Source: Caprimulgus europaeus
Taxonomy: Eukaryota; Chordata; Aves; Caprimulgiformes; Caprimulgidae
Reading direction: 5' to 3'
Assembly: GCA_907165065.1 (NCBI GenBank)
Contig: OU015524.1
Span: 61,545,295 to 61,609,294 of the forward strand
Length of the DNA stretch: 64,000 nt
Made by a program: the position numbers and the translations under genes. The notes under the pieces are model-generated. The model saw only the letters and a program-made list of their open reading frames with translations, was not told the origin of the DNA and did not search any database. Shown piece after piece: positions 49,211 to 59,728 of the stretch. The stretch's first letter is position 1. Each line of letters starts with the position of its first letter.

Positions 49211-51630
49211 AAACCCAGAGGATTTCTGGACCACTGAATGTGTGAGAAATTAGGGGGAAAATCAAAAGTTTTTAGGAAGTAAATTTTCTGAGGGAGGAAT
49301 CGCCAATTTCTGTGTCCAGGGTCCATGAACAATGTAACCTTGTGAAATGCTTGTGCCTTTTTAACCCTCCAGTAATGCAGGCAATAGCAATAATGGACTT
49401 GGGATTCCTTGGTGAAATCATGGTTTTGTTGAAGTTGGGAGGTGCTATTAGCTGTGCCTGTTATGAACTGTAAGATTTCACTCTATTAACAGAAATACAA
49501 TACTCTCACAAATATTAACATAGGTTTTGATTGGCAAGATAAGACATGTCTGCACTGTGTGTGACAGTGGAAAGATCACAGAAGTATTTGATTTGAAAAG
49601 CTGGGATCCACGTATTGTAAAACTATTCTCAATCCAGAAATACATAGTAATGTCAGTAAATCCTAAAATGGAAACCAATCCTGCACCTGATGCCTTGAGC
49701 ATGCTTCTGAGAGTAATGGTTTCAGAAGAGGGCCTGTGGATTTGAGGAGTGAAGGTGGGAAGGAAGGATGGGTAACTTCTATAATAGCAGAAAAGGTAAA
49801 AGCCTTATGCATTTGGAAACTAGTGTAGAGCCTACTTAAGCTCACAGGACATCAGTGTCTGAATGGCAGATCAAGTTATTCAGGACACTTCTATGAACTC
49901 TTGCAATAGGTAAGGGTGTTTGGGGTTGCTAAATGTAGGGGATGGAAGTTTCAGGAATGATTCAGTTGCCAGTACGAGCAGAACAGACACAATCATGGTG
50001 ATGCACTGAAGCTGAAACAATGATGTGAGGACAATCATCTCAATGCAATATGGTGGCAAAATTCAGGCTTTGGGAGTTTTGAAGTTGTTACCAGCTTAAT
50101 TCCTTTCAGGAGAGAGAAATATGGAGGGGACGATAAAATAACCTGTGTTCTTGTCTGCTGTAGACTGTAGAAGGCTTAGCATATAGAAGGTCAATAAGCT
50201 TTAAACATAATTAGTAAACAGCTTCTTAGGGTGAAGTTACATAGATTTTGAAAGTAGTGTGGCTGAAGTTACCATTTTAGCATCTCAGAAAAAGACCTGT
50301 TTTAGGGAAGAAAAAAAACCCTTGTAAAAAGCCAAAGGCAAATAATGGTAATAAATTCAAGTACTTCTGAAAGTCAGTACAGGCCTTACAGTATTCTTCT
50401 TATGCCATTTTAGCTTGTCATCCTTTTATAAAACATTGCACTAAGGGAATGCAAATGAGAAGGAAACAAGCAACTGAGGAAACTGTGGAATTTCTGTTGT
50501 TTAAAGGTACTGAAGAACTGAAGTCAATTTTGATCCTGTTGTTGAAAAGTAGTTGTAATGAAAAATGAAATGAAAACATAAATGATGTTTTTTTTTAAAA
50601 AAAAATGAATTTTAAAAAGTTTTTCAAAACTTCATGCTGTATTTGTGGCAGCATTTTCAGTTTTCATTGAAAAATGAAAGCCTTTTTTTCAATAGGAAAT
50701 GGGACTGAAAATAAGGAAAATAGCCAGCAAACTTTTTGTAGTGTTATGGAAAACAAGGCTTCTGGCCAAATCTATCAACCTGATTAGGTCAGAGCAAACA
50801 GAAAGGTGAAGTCATTTATTACAGCCACATGTTCTCTAACTCTGTGTCCTGTGATTGAATCCCAGCAGCATTTTTCCCAGTTGTAGTTGGACTTTTCCTG
50901 AACATAGGACAACTTGGATAAAACTAAATATGTCTCTCCTGCTTTCAGGATGCAAGTTAGCTCACCGCGAAGTGTCGCACCACACTGTGTAGATCTACTG
51001 GTACGTGCAGTTCTAGCTCCCAGGTGTCTGCATAAGGCATTGATAGAAATATCTTTACTCTCTGAACTTCTAAATCACTTTGGAGGCTGATAAATCTAAA
51101 ATCCCCAAACTGGGCAAAGTAAAACCGAGTACCTTTAATGATATTTCTTTGCCTACTGGAGATTGTCCCTTGCTAGAGAAGGCTTGTGGAGTTCCTGTTT
51201 GATCTCAATGAAACCAAACAAGCTCCCCCTCCGCAGGACTATTTCATAGCGGTTTTACTTCCAAACTTCTGGAAGAGAACAATGAAGATCATTTCTTAAC
51301 TTTCCACATTTTAGATTATGCAAAACTATCCCAGATTTTAGGGGCAATGCTGCTTGGCAATGGCACTGTAGCAAGGACAGGGGGACCAGCCTCACGAAGG
51401 ACTACAGAATTACACCAACACTTGACAGGGATTTCCAAGGAAAAATGTATGTGTGCACTTTATATGCTTCACATTTCTCTGAGCCCATTTTGAAATCTGA
51501 TAGCCAAACCATTAAACTGTATCTCCTCCTCTGAGCTATTATTATTACTGCTACCAATATTATTGATATTAATAGCAGTAGAAACTTCTGGCATAGGATG
51601 TGGCTAAGTAACTCTAATTTTATCCTATGA
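49211..51630. other. Unique AT-rich noncoding sequence, no gene seen
   Basis: Only frames of 75 codons or fewer. Near 50586-50620 a T9/A9 pair forms an AT-rich low-complexity patch. Confidence 0.6.
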
Positions 51631-52430
51631 GAACCTTATAAAGCTTACTTTTAAATGAATGATATTTTGGTCAAGTGAGCGTGCATAAAGGCTACTTTTA
51701 AAAGCAGGATGTTATTAGCATACAGCAGAGAGAGTTTGACTACTCTGCTTGGGGAAAGCAGGCTACCTGTGTAATTACTTCCGTAGTGATGCTGCATAAA
51801 ACTTCTATTGCGTTTAATGCAACACAAACCAATTTCTATATTTCATGTCATGGGTAGGAAAGAAAATGGAGATAGTTCATCAATGCTGATATGTGATATA
51901 AAAAGAGCTGAGAAGCCAAGGGTATGAGAGTGCATAAAAATGTTTTGTGTCCTGACCAGTACATTGCTTAAAAAAAAATTTTACAATCAGCCCCAATTGT
52001 TCATTCTTCCCATGCAGAAGATACTCACATATTCATTTTTAAAAGGGCAAATCAACCATAATTCAGTTTATAAACTGTGAAGCTGGTTGCGAATGTCTGG
52101 ATGAATATTCATTAGAATCTCTTAATCTGCCATCGACTGTGATTCATTAGGCATATGTAAATATCACTCACTTTAATTGCCCCTAAACTGACTTAACATA
52201 ATATTGTCATTAGCAAATTATTAGTTATTTGTGTAACTAATGGTACATTATGGTGTACACGTTAAATCGCCAAATATATGATTACAATTATGATGATGTT
52301 TTATGCTGGGTGCTTTGTAAACTATTTGATGAAATATAATGGAGCCAAATCAAATCTGCTATGTTAATAGGACAGTTGTGGAACTTTATTATTATTTTCC
52401 TTCACCTTGGTGACTGCTGTACTACGTGAG
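51631..52430. promoter_or_regulatory. Possible conserved noncoding element cluster
   Basis: About 0.8 kb of unique AT-rich sequence is free of repeats and of open frames of 60 codons or more. It carries many TAAT, ATTA and AATTA cores and longer motif-dense runs such as gaatattcattagaatctct (about 52103), gtcattagcaaattattagt (about 52207) and taatggtacattatggtgta (about 52239). The left part (51640-51850) includes ttgcgtttaatgcaacacaa. The texture resembles deeply conserved vertebrate enhancers. Deep alignment would decide. Confidence 0.4.
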
Positions 52431-52839
52431 CCTTTACCCCACCCCGTGCTTCGAAGGTTTATAGATTGGCTTCAGTTTCCATCTTAGAGGCTGCTGTGAC
52501 ATTCCCATGCCTGCTTACCCCTTGTTTTACCTAATGAACTCAATTCCAGTTAATTATTGGTGAAAGTGCCCTAGGTTGCTGTGATAGGACCATCTCACTG
52601 AAGGGCTGGGGGAAAGGAGCAGAGAAGACAGGCTTTGCAGCCAGAAGTGTTAATGGGCCTTGCTGAGGAGCACTGGTGTTGAGGTAGCAGCATGGGACAG
52701 GCTTTCTTCCAGTGCCAATTACCTTCTTCATTTTTTGTGGTCTATTCATATATCGAGGGTTCAAATTTTCCCTACCTCTTAACTTGCTGACTCTTACTCA
52801 CTGGTGTGATGAGAAGTCTTGCTGGGATTGTTTGACCCA
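52431..52839. other. Unique noncoding sequence, no gene seen
   Basis: One minus-strand frame (52764-52540, 74 codons) has no recognisable domain. Confidence 0.55.
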
Positions 52840-53225
52840 CTGGCTCTTCAGTATATCCAATAGTTACACATCGAGCAAGCAGCTTTAAAGAAGCCAAAGT
52901 TATGATGGCGAAGCCTGCAATTAGCGTTGTTGAAAGGTTTTTAATTGCTAGACAAATAACAACAGGGATATGTTTGTGCAAAAGGGATGAACAGTATCCT
53001 CAAAGGCTTTTAGTGTGTCTTGTGTCTAAATGCAAATATATTTATAAGTGTGTTAATGTTTATAGTCCCAGGAAGTTAAGAAACGGCTAGTTCCCATTGC
53101 CATATATTCACTCAAGATGCAGTTAACAAGACAATTACTTTATTTCTTTAAAAAAGAGCTCATTAAGGCACATTTACTAGGAACTAATCAAAATGTAATG
53201 AATATAGATCTGGCCACAAATTAGT
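52840..53225. promoter_or_regulatory. Possible conserved noncoding element
   Basis: Unique sequence with gcctgcaattagcgttgttg (about 52913), ggtttttaattgctagacaa (about 52936), acaagacaattactttattt (about 53127) and gctcattaaggcacatttac (about 53158). Short frames on both strands (62 and 69 codons) are open at the same place, which argues for constrained noncoding rather than coding sequence. Confidence 0.35.
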
Positions 53226-53919
53226 GCAAGGAACATCCTGCATCACTAGGTGGTTCTCCAGCCATTCCCATCAGCTGAGCTGCTCTGCCTAGGACCTCAC
53301 ACCTCAGGTGCTTTAGATCCGAGTGTACTTGCAGTCAGTAGTGTGGCAGCAAATTGTATCAGCTATACTTCTGGCTTTCCAAATCAAATAAGATATTTAA
53401 ATGTAAGTTGAATAGATACAGATGTCATGAATGTGGAGGGAACTTTTTAATTGAGTTCAAAAGACTTTGGGACAGATCACAAAACATCCTACATTAAAAA
53501 AAAAAAGGACAAAAGGCATAGGAAATGGGTGCTGATATTGCACAGTGGAACTACCACATCAGAAACCTGGTTCAGAGAGTTTTATTTACTTGCAGTCTTG
53601 ACTAAACTTAACTAAAGCTGTGGCTTTCCACTGATTTGGTTAAAACAGTGCAAAAAGCACATGGCAATTATTTTGATGTGACCCAGATTATATTGATTTA
53701 ATTTAATTCAGTTAGAAACAGATTTATGCTAAACCACAGGAAAACAAAGTAAAATCTTATATGAGATTGTGTACTAAATTCATGGAAATAACCCATATTC
53801 TTATGTAGACGTTCCCTAAAATTTACTGATATTGGGTCTGACCCCACTCCCAGGCGTAGAGCAGACCTTTGGAACCAATCAAGAGAGTTTAGGTACTGTT
53901 CAGTGGGTATTTGCAAGAA
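53226..53919. other. Unique noncoding sequence, no gene seen
   Basis: AT-rich with an A12 run near 53497. One 72-codon minus-strand frame is without a domain. Confidence 0.55.
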
Positions 53920-54085
53920 ACTCGTGGTAAATTAATTGCAGAATAATTCACATAAATTATTGTCTGTGTAATTTTGAATAATGAATTGAGTAGGAGAAAA
54001 GGGCACATTAATACATAATTTGTTCAGTCCTAATAGAAACATTAATAATGCTCAATAAGGGTAAAATAAATTGCACTTAGAGATT
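53920..54085. promoter_or_regulatory. Possible homeodomain-rich enhancer segment
   Basis: Within about 165 bp there are repeated TAATT/AATTA cores: gtaaattaattgcagaataa (about 53927), acataaattattgtctgtgt (about 53950) and gaataatgaattgag (about 53977), then cattaatacataatttg (about 54006). The spacing is irregular and the sequence is not a simple repeat. Confidence 0.35.
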
Positions 54086-56920
54086 ACTTAGCCCTATCTC
54101 AAACCTCACTGAAGGCAGCGGGAATGCTCCTCTGGGTCTGGTATGGGCAGAATACGAAAAAGAAAGAAGCAGAAGATGGACTGGGAGATAGGCTGTGGTA
54201 ACAAATGTATTTCCAAGGCAGAAATTAATGTCAGTGAGTGACGAGCCGTTCAGTGAGGGCTGGAAAACCAACCTTCAGTTCTGTCCTTTGGCGACCTCAT
54301 TCCAGGCTCTGATGAGCTCTGTAGATTGTCCCTAGGATTTTGGGAGCTTGCTCTTGGAGGGCTGGAAGCTTTTGGAGGGTGGTGGAAGAGGAAGAAAGGT
54401 CCTTGGGGTCATGCATGGTACTGCTGTGCAGAACCTCAGACCCATTTCCAGCTCTGTCACTGCAATGCTGGAAAACCTTGGACAGATCAGACTTTGCATC
54501 TCCTCCTGCAAAGCAGAGTTAGCAGTGGGAAACAGGCACAAGCTTGTAGATGCAAAATAAACTGGCTTGAGAAATTCTGGGCAACTGCTCTGAGTTGTAC
54601 AACTGAAATAACCTGGGTCAACCTTTCTGGAGGATTTTCTTCCTGTGTGGAGCATTTTGTAGATCTGCAGCCACACCAGCAATTGTGTTGGTGGCACAGA
54701 GGGAGAGGGTTTCAACAGTATGACAGCAGGGGCTGAAGTCTCTTATAGGAAAGGTATGTGGGGCTACTTTGTAGGAGGCCTACTTAATCAAGGGCTCAGA
54801 TGAAAGTGAATCAACTGTGGCTGAGTTCTCATGTAGGACAAGAAGTTTGCCTTGATGTTAGTTGTTAATTAAAAAGGAAAACAAAGATACGATGTTTTTA
54901 TTATGCTAGAAATTTGGGTTGCTTGTTAGAATTCTTTCTAGTTAATAAACCACCTGCCAGATTAAAAATGTAATGGTAATAAAACTACCATAGTGTGATG
55001 ATTAAATACTATGCAAGGCTGATCTTAAATATGAGTGCTTACACTACTGGTAAGAGGTACACACCTGAAAAATGTACTTAGGAGGAAGAAAAATGACTGA
55101 GAAGCAAACATGTTAAATAGATACTGTAAAACATAAATGGCTTGCTGAAATAGGAGTGTTAGAGGAATTTTTCCTGAGATGATGCAGTATGTTCCCAGGT
55201 TCCTGGAGTCACCAGGCTGGGTTACAAAGGATAAGCAAGATGCTTTGAAGGAAAACCATCACTGATCCCAGTGACAGCAGTACATTAGCTCTGCCTTTTG
55301 CTTTCTGCAGAGGAAGGTGTGGGAGTTTCTGCAGTAGGTTCAGGTTATGTGACACACTCTTCTCCATCCACTTGCTTCTGGGGGAACAATATTCATAAGA
55401 CATTAATTCTGGTCAGAGGACAGGGCTAGCTGCGTGCATTGAGGAAGGTTTGAGAGGCTGATGTGGCTCAAGAAGGTTCTTACACTCATCTCCTGCACAT
55501 GGAGAGGAGCTGGAAGTCCTTGTTAGCCACCTCTTCCCCTCCCACCTATCTCTGTCTCACCTGGAAAAAGAGACTGAGTTTTAACTCTTAGAAGGGAAGG
55601 CTTAGAATCCTTCGAAGGCTTAAAAGCACATTTTACCTTTCTGGTGTGTTTGGAACACACTTGCAGGAGCCTGCTTGCCATTGTCCCTCTCAGGTGTTAG
55701 ACACATAAATGCTAAAACCACCATGTTGCTTCTTGGAGGTGCTTCCTTCCATCTTGAAGGAAATTTTCAGTCACCACAGAAAGCGAGCATGGCAGTCCCT
55801 TGGAGGAGAACGTAGCTCACTTACCCACATCCAAAAGCATGTGTGTAGGCTGAATCTGAGCACGTTTGTAGGAAGGGCAATGACAATGCCTCAGATGTCT
55901 AAAGGCAGATAAGTTTGTGTTCCATGTAGAGGTATGGACAAATGTAGGTGGGGAAAGAGTTGAGGAAAGAGGGTCAGATTGGATAATTAAAGGAGACTTA
56001 GATTGCTTTGGATCCTCACTATGATGGACACCTCCTGTAACTTGAACAGTCTTCAAAGTGACTCACACTGCCTCAGCACATGCCAGCTCAAGCTGAGATG
56101 CCATGTACATGCAGCTCAGAATTTCTCCTTCTTTTCTCCTATTCTTTTTATACCAGGGCTTGCCAAGGACTCTCCTGTTCTATCAGGGCTCTCCCCCTCC
56201 TGCAACAGAGGCTTTGACCCCCAGATCTGTATGGGACTTTTAAAATACCTTTAGGCTGCTTCAGTTACCTCCTTGGTTTACTGGTTCCTGGCAAGATGAG
56301 AAACCATGCTTCCTGCTATTACACAGACAAGGATCCAGCTTCTAGGTCCTATATTGTGAGGAAAGTATCTGACCTGCACCCCTCCTGTTGTGCAACTTTT
56401 TGTGATATTGTGCCACATGGTGGTGAAATTCTCTGGATTAAGCACACTCTTAGAATATGGACAAAACTGAAAAATTACCATGTGGATTTAATCCATGTCT
56501 GGAGAACGTCTGCTGCAGTTGATGGAGAAGGTATGGAGTGAAGACCTGACCACATATTAAAGACCTGCTGATACTTTCAGTCCTTGGCAAGCAGATGGGA
56601 GGAAGCAGAAGAGAAATGCTAGGACTGCTGAGAGCAGTGCTTGCCATCAGGGTCTCCAAGGTACCTCCAGCTTCAAACCAGCTCTCCAAACCCCATTTCT
56701 GAATGTGTAAAATCAGGACAATAATGTGTTCTTGCTTTTATAAAGCACATCTTCTAGATCTGTGGGTTAAAAGTGCAATATAAAAGCTGCTCATTATTAT
56801 AATGATCCTTTTTGTTAGTAACAAGATGGATTTATAACCATAATATGTTTATAAAATATTATTGACAAGGGAAAACAGTTCTTAAAGCTTTTTGCATGTT
56901 ATTTCTTTAATGATGGTAAA
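54086..56920. other. Unique noncoding sequence, no gene seen
   Basis: Open frames reach 136 codons (54326-54736 plus) with an equally long frame on the opposite strand (127 codons) and no domain. No interspersed repeat was recognised. Confidence 0.55.
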
Positions 56921-57268
56921 CAGGCATTGCAGCATGACCCCCTTCTTTAGACTCTCAGAGATCTGTCTTGTTGCTTCATCACTAAGTTTTCCCTGTCCTC
57001 TCCCTGACTATTTCAGTGAAAAAATATTGAGGATAACAGCTGAAATAAACAGCTGGATAGACAGGTGGATGGATGCATGGGTAGGTAGCTAGATGGAGGG
57101 ATAGATAGGCAGATAGATAGAGATAGAGGCAGACACAGATGTTGTTGGGAACTGTATGGACATGGACTTTAAATAGCAAACAAGTCCTTTGCTAAGCTGG
57201 GAACAATTGCAACTGTCCTGCTTCAGACTCCAAATGAAGCTAAAGCACTTCTGAACCCCACACAGGAA
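56921..57268 (+). repeat. Left copy of a duplicated 0.34-kb unit
   Basis: It matches 59396-59728 in the same orientation over its full length. Shared landmarks are 'tgacccccttctttag', 'ctcagagatctgtcttgttg', 'ttttccctgtcctctccctg', the GGAT/GATA patch, 'gttgggaactgtatggacat' and 'cctgcttcagactccaaatg'. Differences are scattered substitutions, a 12-13 bp extra piece after 'gaggataacagctg' in this copy and changes in the tetranucleotide patch. The unit is not CR1 and I recognise no known repeat. The outer limits are sharp on both sides and no target duplication is evident. Confidence 0.9.
57046..57128 (+). repeat. Interrupted GGAT/GATA tetranucleotide patch
   Basis: Imperfect 'gatagacaggtggatggatg' through 'gatagatagagatagaggca' inside the duplicated unit. 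The partner patch at about 59519-59590 differs in unit number, as expected for microsatellite slippage after duplication. Confidence 0.85.
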
Positions 57269-57589
57269 ACTACAAGCATAAACATCTCAAGTTGTTTTTA
57301 AAGATGAATACTTGAAATGGCAATGCAATGGCTGTAGTAGTCTCTACAGAGCTTGCCATTAATCTAAGAAATCGGGACATCACCTCAAATGTATGTCCAT
57401 CATGGAAAACTTGCACCAAGGTTCACAGTTTGGTTTATGAAGAAATCTTTTAGGAGCCAAGTGTGCTGGCCTTACAGAAACAGAGACTCTGCCACCACCA
57501 TTGCATCGCTCACCTTATCTGATCAGCCAGAAGAAGGAGTCTGTGTGCTCAGGGAGTTTGGATCACACAAAATCAAAATCCATTAAGTT
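57269..57589. other. Spacer sequence, no gene seen
   Basis: Unique sequence; one 65-codon frame without a domain. Confidence 0.5.
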
Positions 57590-57935
57590 GCAATACATTC
57601 AAACCCGTAATTGCTGCAGATTAGAATTCAGCGGAGAACTTTGCATTATGCCAAGAGGTGACCTTTTTTCCCGAGGTGCTCTCGCACGATTGTTAGGACC
57701 TTGTAACAAATGCCCAGCGCCATTTAACGAAGGAATGACATATCTCTGATATGCAAATTTTTACAGCGCAGCAATTAAGTGGTTTAGAATTTTACGACGG
57801 TGTTTGGGCTTTATACAACAAAAAAAGGGCCAATAAAGGGCTGTGATGGATGGGCTAATCCCCACTGGAAATATACCATGTAATCTCGTGGAGACAATGC
57901 ATTATGGATAGCGTTGTGATTATTGGTTGTTAATA
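57590..57935. promoter_or_regulatory. Strong candidate conserved noncoding enhancer
   Basis: About 345 bp of unique sequence combines AT-rich homeodomain-like cores with several retained CpGs (acccgtaattgctgcag, ctctcgcacgattg, tttaacgaagg, tacagcgcagcaattaagtg, ttttacgacggtgtttg, ggatagcgttgtga). In a CpG-depleted vertebrate region, this suggests constraint. It holds an exact POU octamer ATGCAAAT (57751-57758) and an OTX/PITX-type TAATCC (57856-57861). No open frame spans it. It lies inside the interval bracketed by the 0.34-kb duplicate units and directly left of a C-rich quadruplex-prone tract. The enhancer role is inferred. Confidence 0.5.
57751..57758 (+). promoter_or_regulatory. POU-type octamer ATGCAAAT
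   Basis: Exact octamer within the enhancer-like block. The same octamer also occurs elsewhere in the window (for example near 15279, 16608, 41897, 50452 and 53030), so it carries weight only through its setting. Confidence 0.35.
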
Positions 57936-57953
57936 TCTCCCCCTCCTCCTCCT

Positions 57954-57994
57954 CCCACCCCTCCCCTCCCCACAGCCTCCCCCTCCCCTGCCCC
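57954..57994 (-). other. G-quadruplex-prone tract on the minus strand
   Basis: The plus strand reads CCC-A-CCCC-T-CCCC-T-CCCC (57954-57971), followed by CCTCCCCCTCCCCTGCCCC (57976-57994). The minus strand is therefore GGGGAGGGGAGGGGTGGG, four G-runs with single-base loops, which is the most stable class of predicted quadruplex. It adjoins the enhancer-like block at 57590-57935. Confidence 0.7.
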
Positions 57995-58189
57995 AGGCCC
58001 TGATGAAAACTGCATGGCTGCCACATTGTCGGGGGCACAGGCCTGGGATACAGATGGGAAAGTTGGGCCATTGCAATCTGCTGCGCGCACGGATGACAGT
58101 GAAAAGGGGGCTTGCGGCGAGGCAGCTTGTCAGCAGGGGATGGGGCTGGGGGCCATATGCCTCTCTTCTTCTCCCTTCTGTCACCAAGT

Positions 58190-58330
58190 CTGCTGCCGCA
58201 TCCTACCGTCGGGGGAGTCTTTAATGACGAACATGTTTTAAACAGTTTTGCTTACCTAGCGACAGCTTTTTGGGGAGAGAGGTCTTAATTAGACAACTTC
58301 CGTGGTTTTGGCAGGTTGTATTTTTCTACA
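58190..58330. promoter_or_regulatory. Possible conserved noncoding segment
   Basis: Unique sequence with retained CpGs and AT-rich motifs (ccgtcgggggagtctttaat, gacgaacatgttttaaacag, acctagcgacagctttttgg, ggtcttaattagacaacttc). It may belong to the same regulatory unit as 57590-57935, separated from it by about 250 bp. Confidence 0.35.
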
Positions 58331-58334
58331 GACG

Positions 58335-58372
58335 TCTGCCTGTCTGTCTGTCTGTCTGTCTGTGGGTCTGTC
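58335..58372. repeat. (TCTG)n microsatellite
   Basis: Nine to ten near-perfect TCTG/CCTG units with one GTGGG interruption. Confidence 0.93.
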
Positions 58373-58936
58373 CACTGCCCTCCCCCTGGAAGCCTGGTGC
58401 TGGGTGCAGCTCTGGTCCTTGCGTCTTGCAGTCCTCTGCCCACCACAAAGGGTACCTCAGTTTTTCTCCGTGTGCCGCCAGCTGCCCATCGCACTCCTTA
58501 CGGCTTGCAGTTACCCTCTGAAGCCGGCTGCGGAGCCAGCGGAGGTGTTCGTGGCTGAGCCTGTGCTCCACGTGCAGAATTTGCACAGTGTCCAGTGTGG
58601 CAAGAGAGCCAAGAGAGGGACTAATCCTGACGTGGGAGGACGTCTGCCTAGGAAATGTGATAGCAAGATAAGTGCTGGGAATTTTAACTCTGTTTTTAAA
58701 AGCAGCTTGTAAAATTAAATGGAAAAACCATCTCTGATTGCTGTTTGGAGTGCCAAAGTAAAGTAATTTAAAGCTGGAAGTCACTTTCTTGCTATTTGTT
58801 CTTTGTCTTAGGAAGTCAAATAAAGCTTATTTTTTGTCCTTTTTTTTCTTGATCTTTTATACCCATGGTTAGAGCTGCTACCACAGTACTTTTTTTGGAG
58901 AAGCAAATAGGGGACTGGGGCAAATGGATTCTGTTG
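58373..58936. other. Noncoding sequence, no gene seen
   Basis: Open frames up to 152 codons on the minus strand run through the microsatellite and have no domain. The right half (about 58660-58830) is AT-rich, unique and could extend the regulatory block. Confidence 0.5.
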
Positions 58937-59032
58937 TTTTTTTTTTTTTTTTTTTTTAGATTATTAGAAATTCCATCAGTATATGTTGTAGCCAAAGTTA
59001 ATAAAGATCAATTTTACAAAAAAAAAAAAAAA
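58937..59032. repeat. T21 ... AATAAA ... A15 segment
   Basis: A T21 run (58937-58957) and an A15 run (59018-59032) enclose 60 bp of unique sequence. An AATAAA hexamer (59000-59005) lies 12 bases before the A15 run, the spacing of a cleaved and polyadenylated mRNA end. The sequence upstream has no recognisable gene match and no target duplication was found, so a processed retrocopy is possible but unproven. Confidence 0.5.
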
Positions 59033-59395
59033 GTCTGATGTGGTTACACTTCCTGTGGAAAACCCCTTGGCAGGGGGTTCTGGGAAGGAAAAACCAGCAT
59101 GGAGATTCCCTGGCAGGGCTCCTTAAACTGGCAAGCCCGTGCAGCAGGGAGAAGAGAAATAGGTTTGCTGGAGCAAATACAGTCACTCCAACATCACAGG
59201 GGCCTTCCACCAGGAGTGATTGACCCAGAGGAACTACAGAAAGCAGAACAATTTGTGGGGAAGAAATTGTTTCAGCCCTAACTCTGATTTCCCACAACCT
59301 CTCCTTAAGGTCCTGTCCCTAACAGCATCTCACCCTCATGCAGAGGAGCAGACTACTCCTCTCAACCCTGCTGTTAGGCTAAGAGTGGCCCTGAG

Positions 59396-59728
59396 CAGAC
59401 ATTGCAACGTGACCCCCTTCTTTAGGCTCTCAGAGATCTGTCTTGTTGCTTAATCACTAAGTTTTCCCTGTCCTCTCCCTGACTATTTCAGTGAAAAAAA
59501 ATACTGAGGATAAACAGCTGGATAGACAGGTGGATGGATGGGTAGATAGTTGGATGGAGGGATAGATAGGTATATAGAGATAGAGGCAGACACAGATATT
59601 GTTGGGAACTGTATGGACATGGACTTTAAACAGCAAACAAGTCCTTTGCTAAGCTGGGAACAGTCAAAAGGAACTGTCCTGCTTCAGACTCCAAATGAAG
59701 CTAAAACACTTCTGAACCCAGCACAGGA
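59396..59728 (+). repeat. Right copy of the duplicated 0.34-kb unit
   Basis: Partner of 56921-57268, about 2.47 kb downstream in direct orientation. It begins 'cagacattgcaacgtgaccc' and ends near 'gaacccagcacagga'. It is slightly shorter because it lacks the 12-13 bp piece and some tetranucleotide units. Substitutions between copies are scattered, so the duplication is not very recent. A 89-codon frame crossing it is not conserved as a frame in the other copy. Confidence 0.9.

Noticed and set aside
56921..59728. The duplicated 0.34-kb units as a pair of LTRs of an endogenous retrovirus
   Set aside because: No TG...CA ends, primer-binding site, polypurine tract or gag/pol-like frame lies between them. 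The enclosed DNA looks like unique regulatory sequence.
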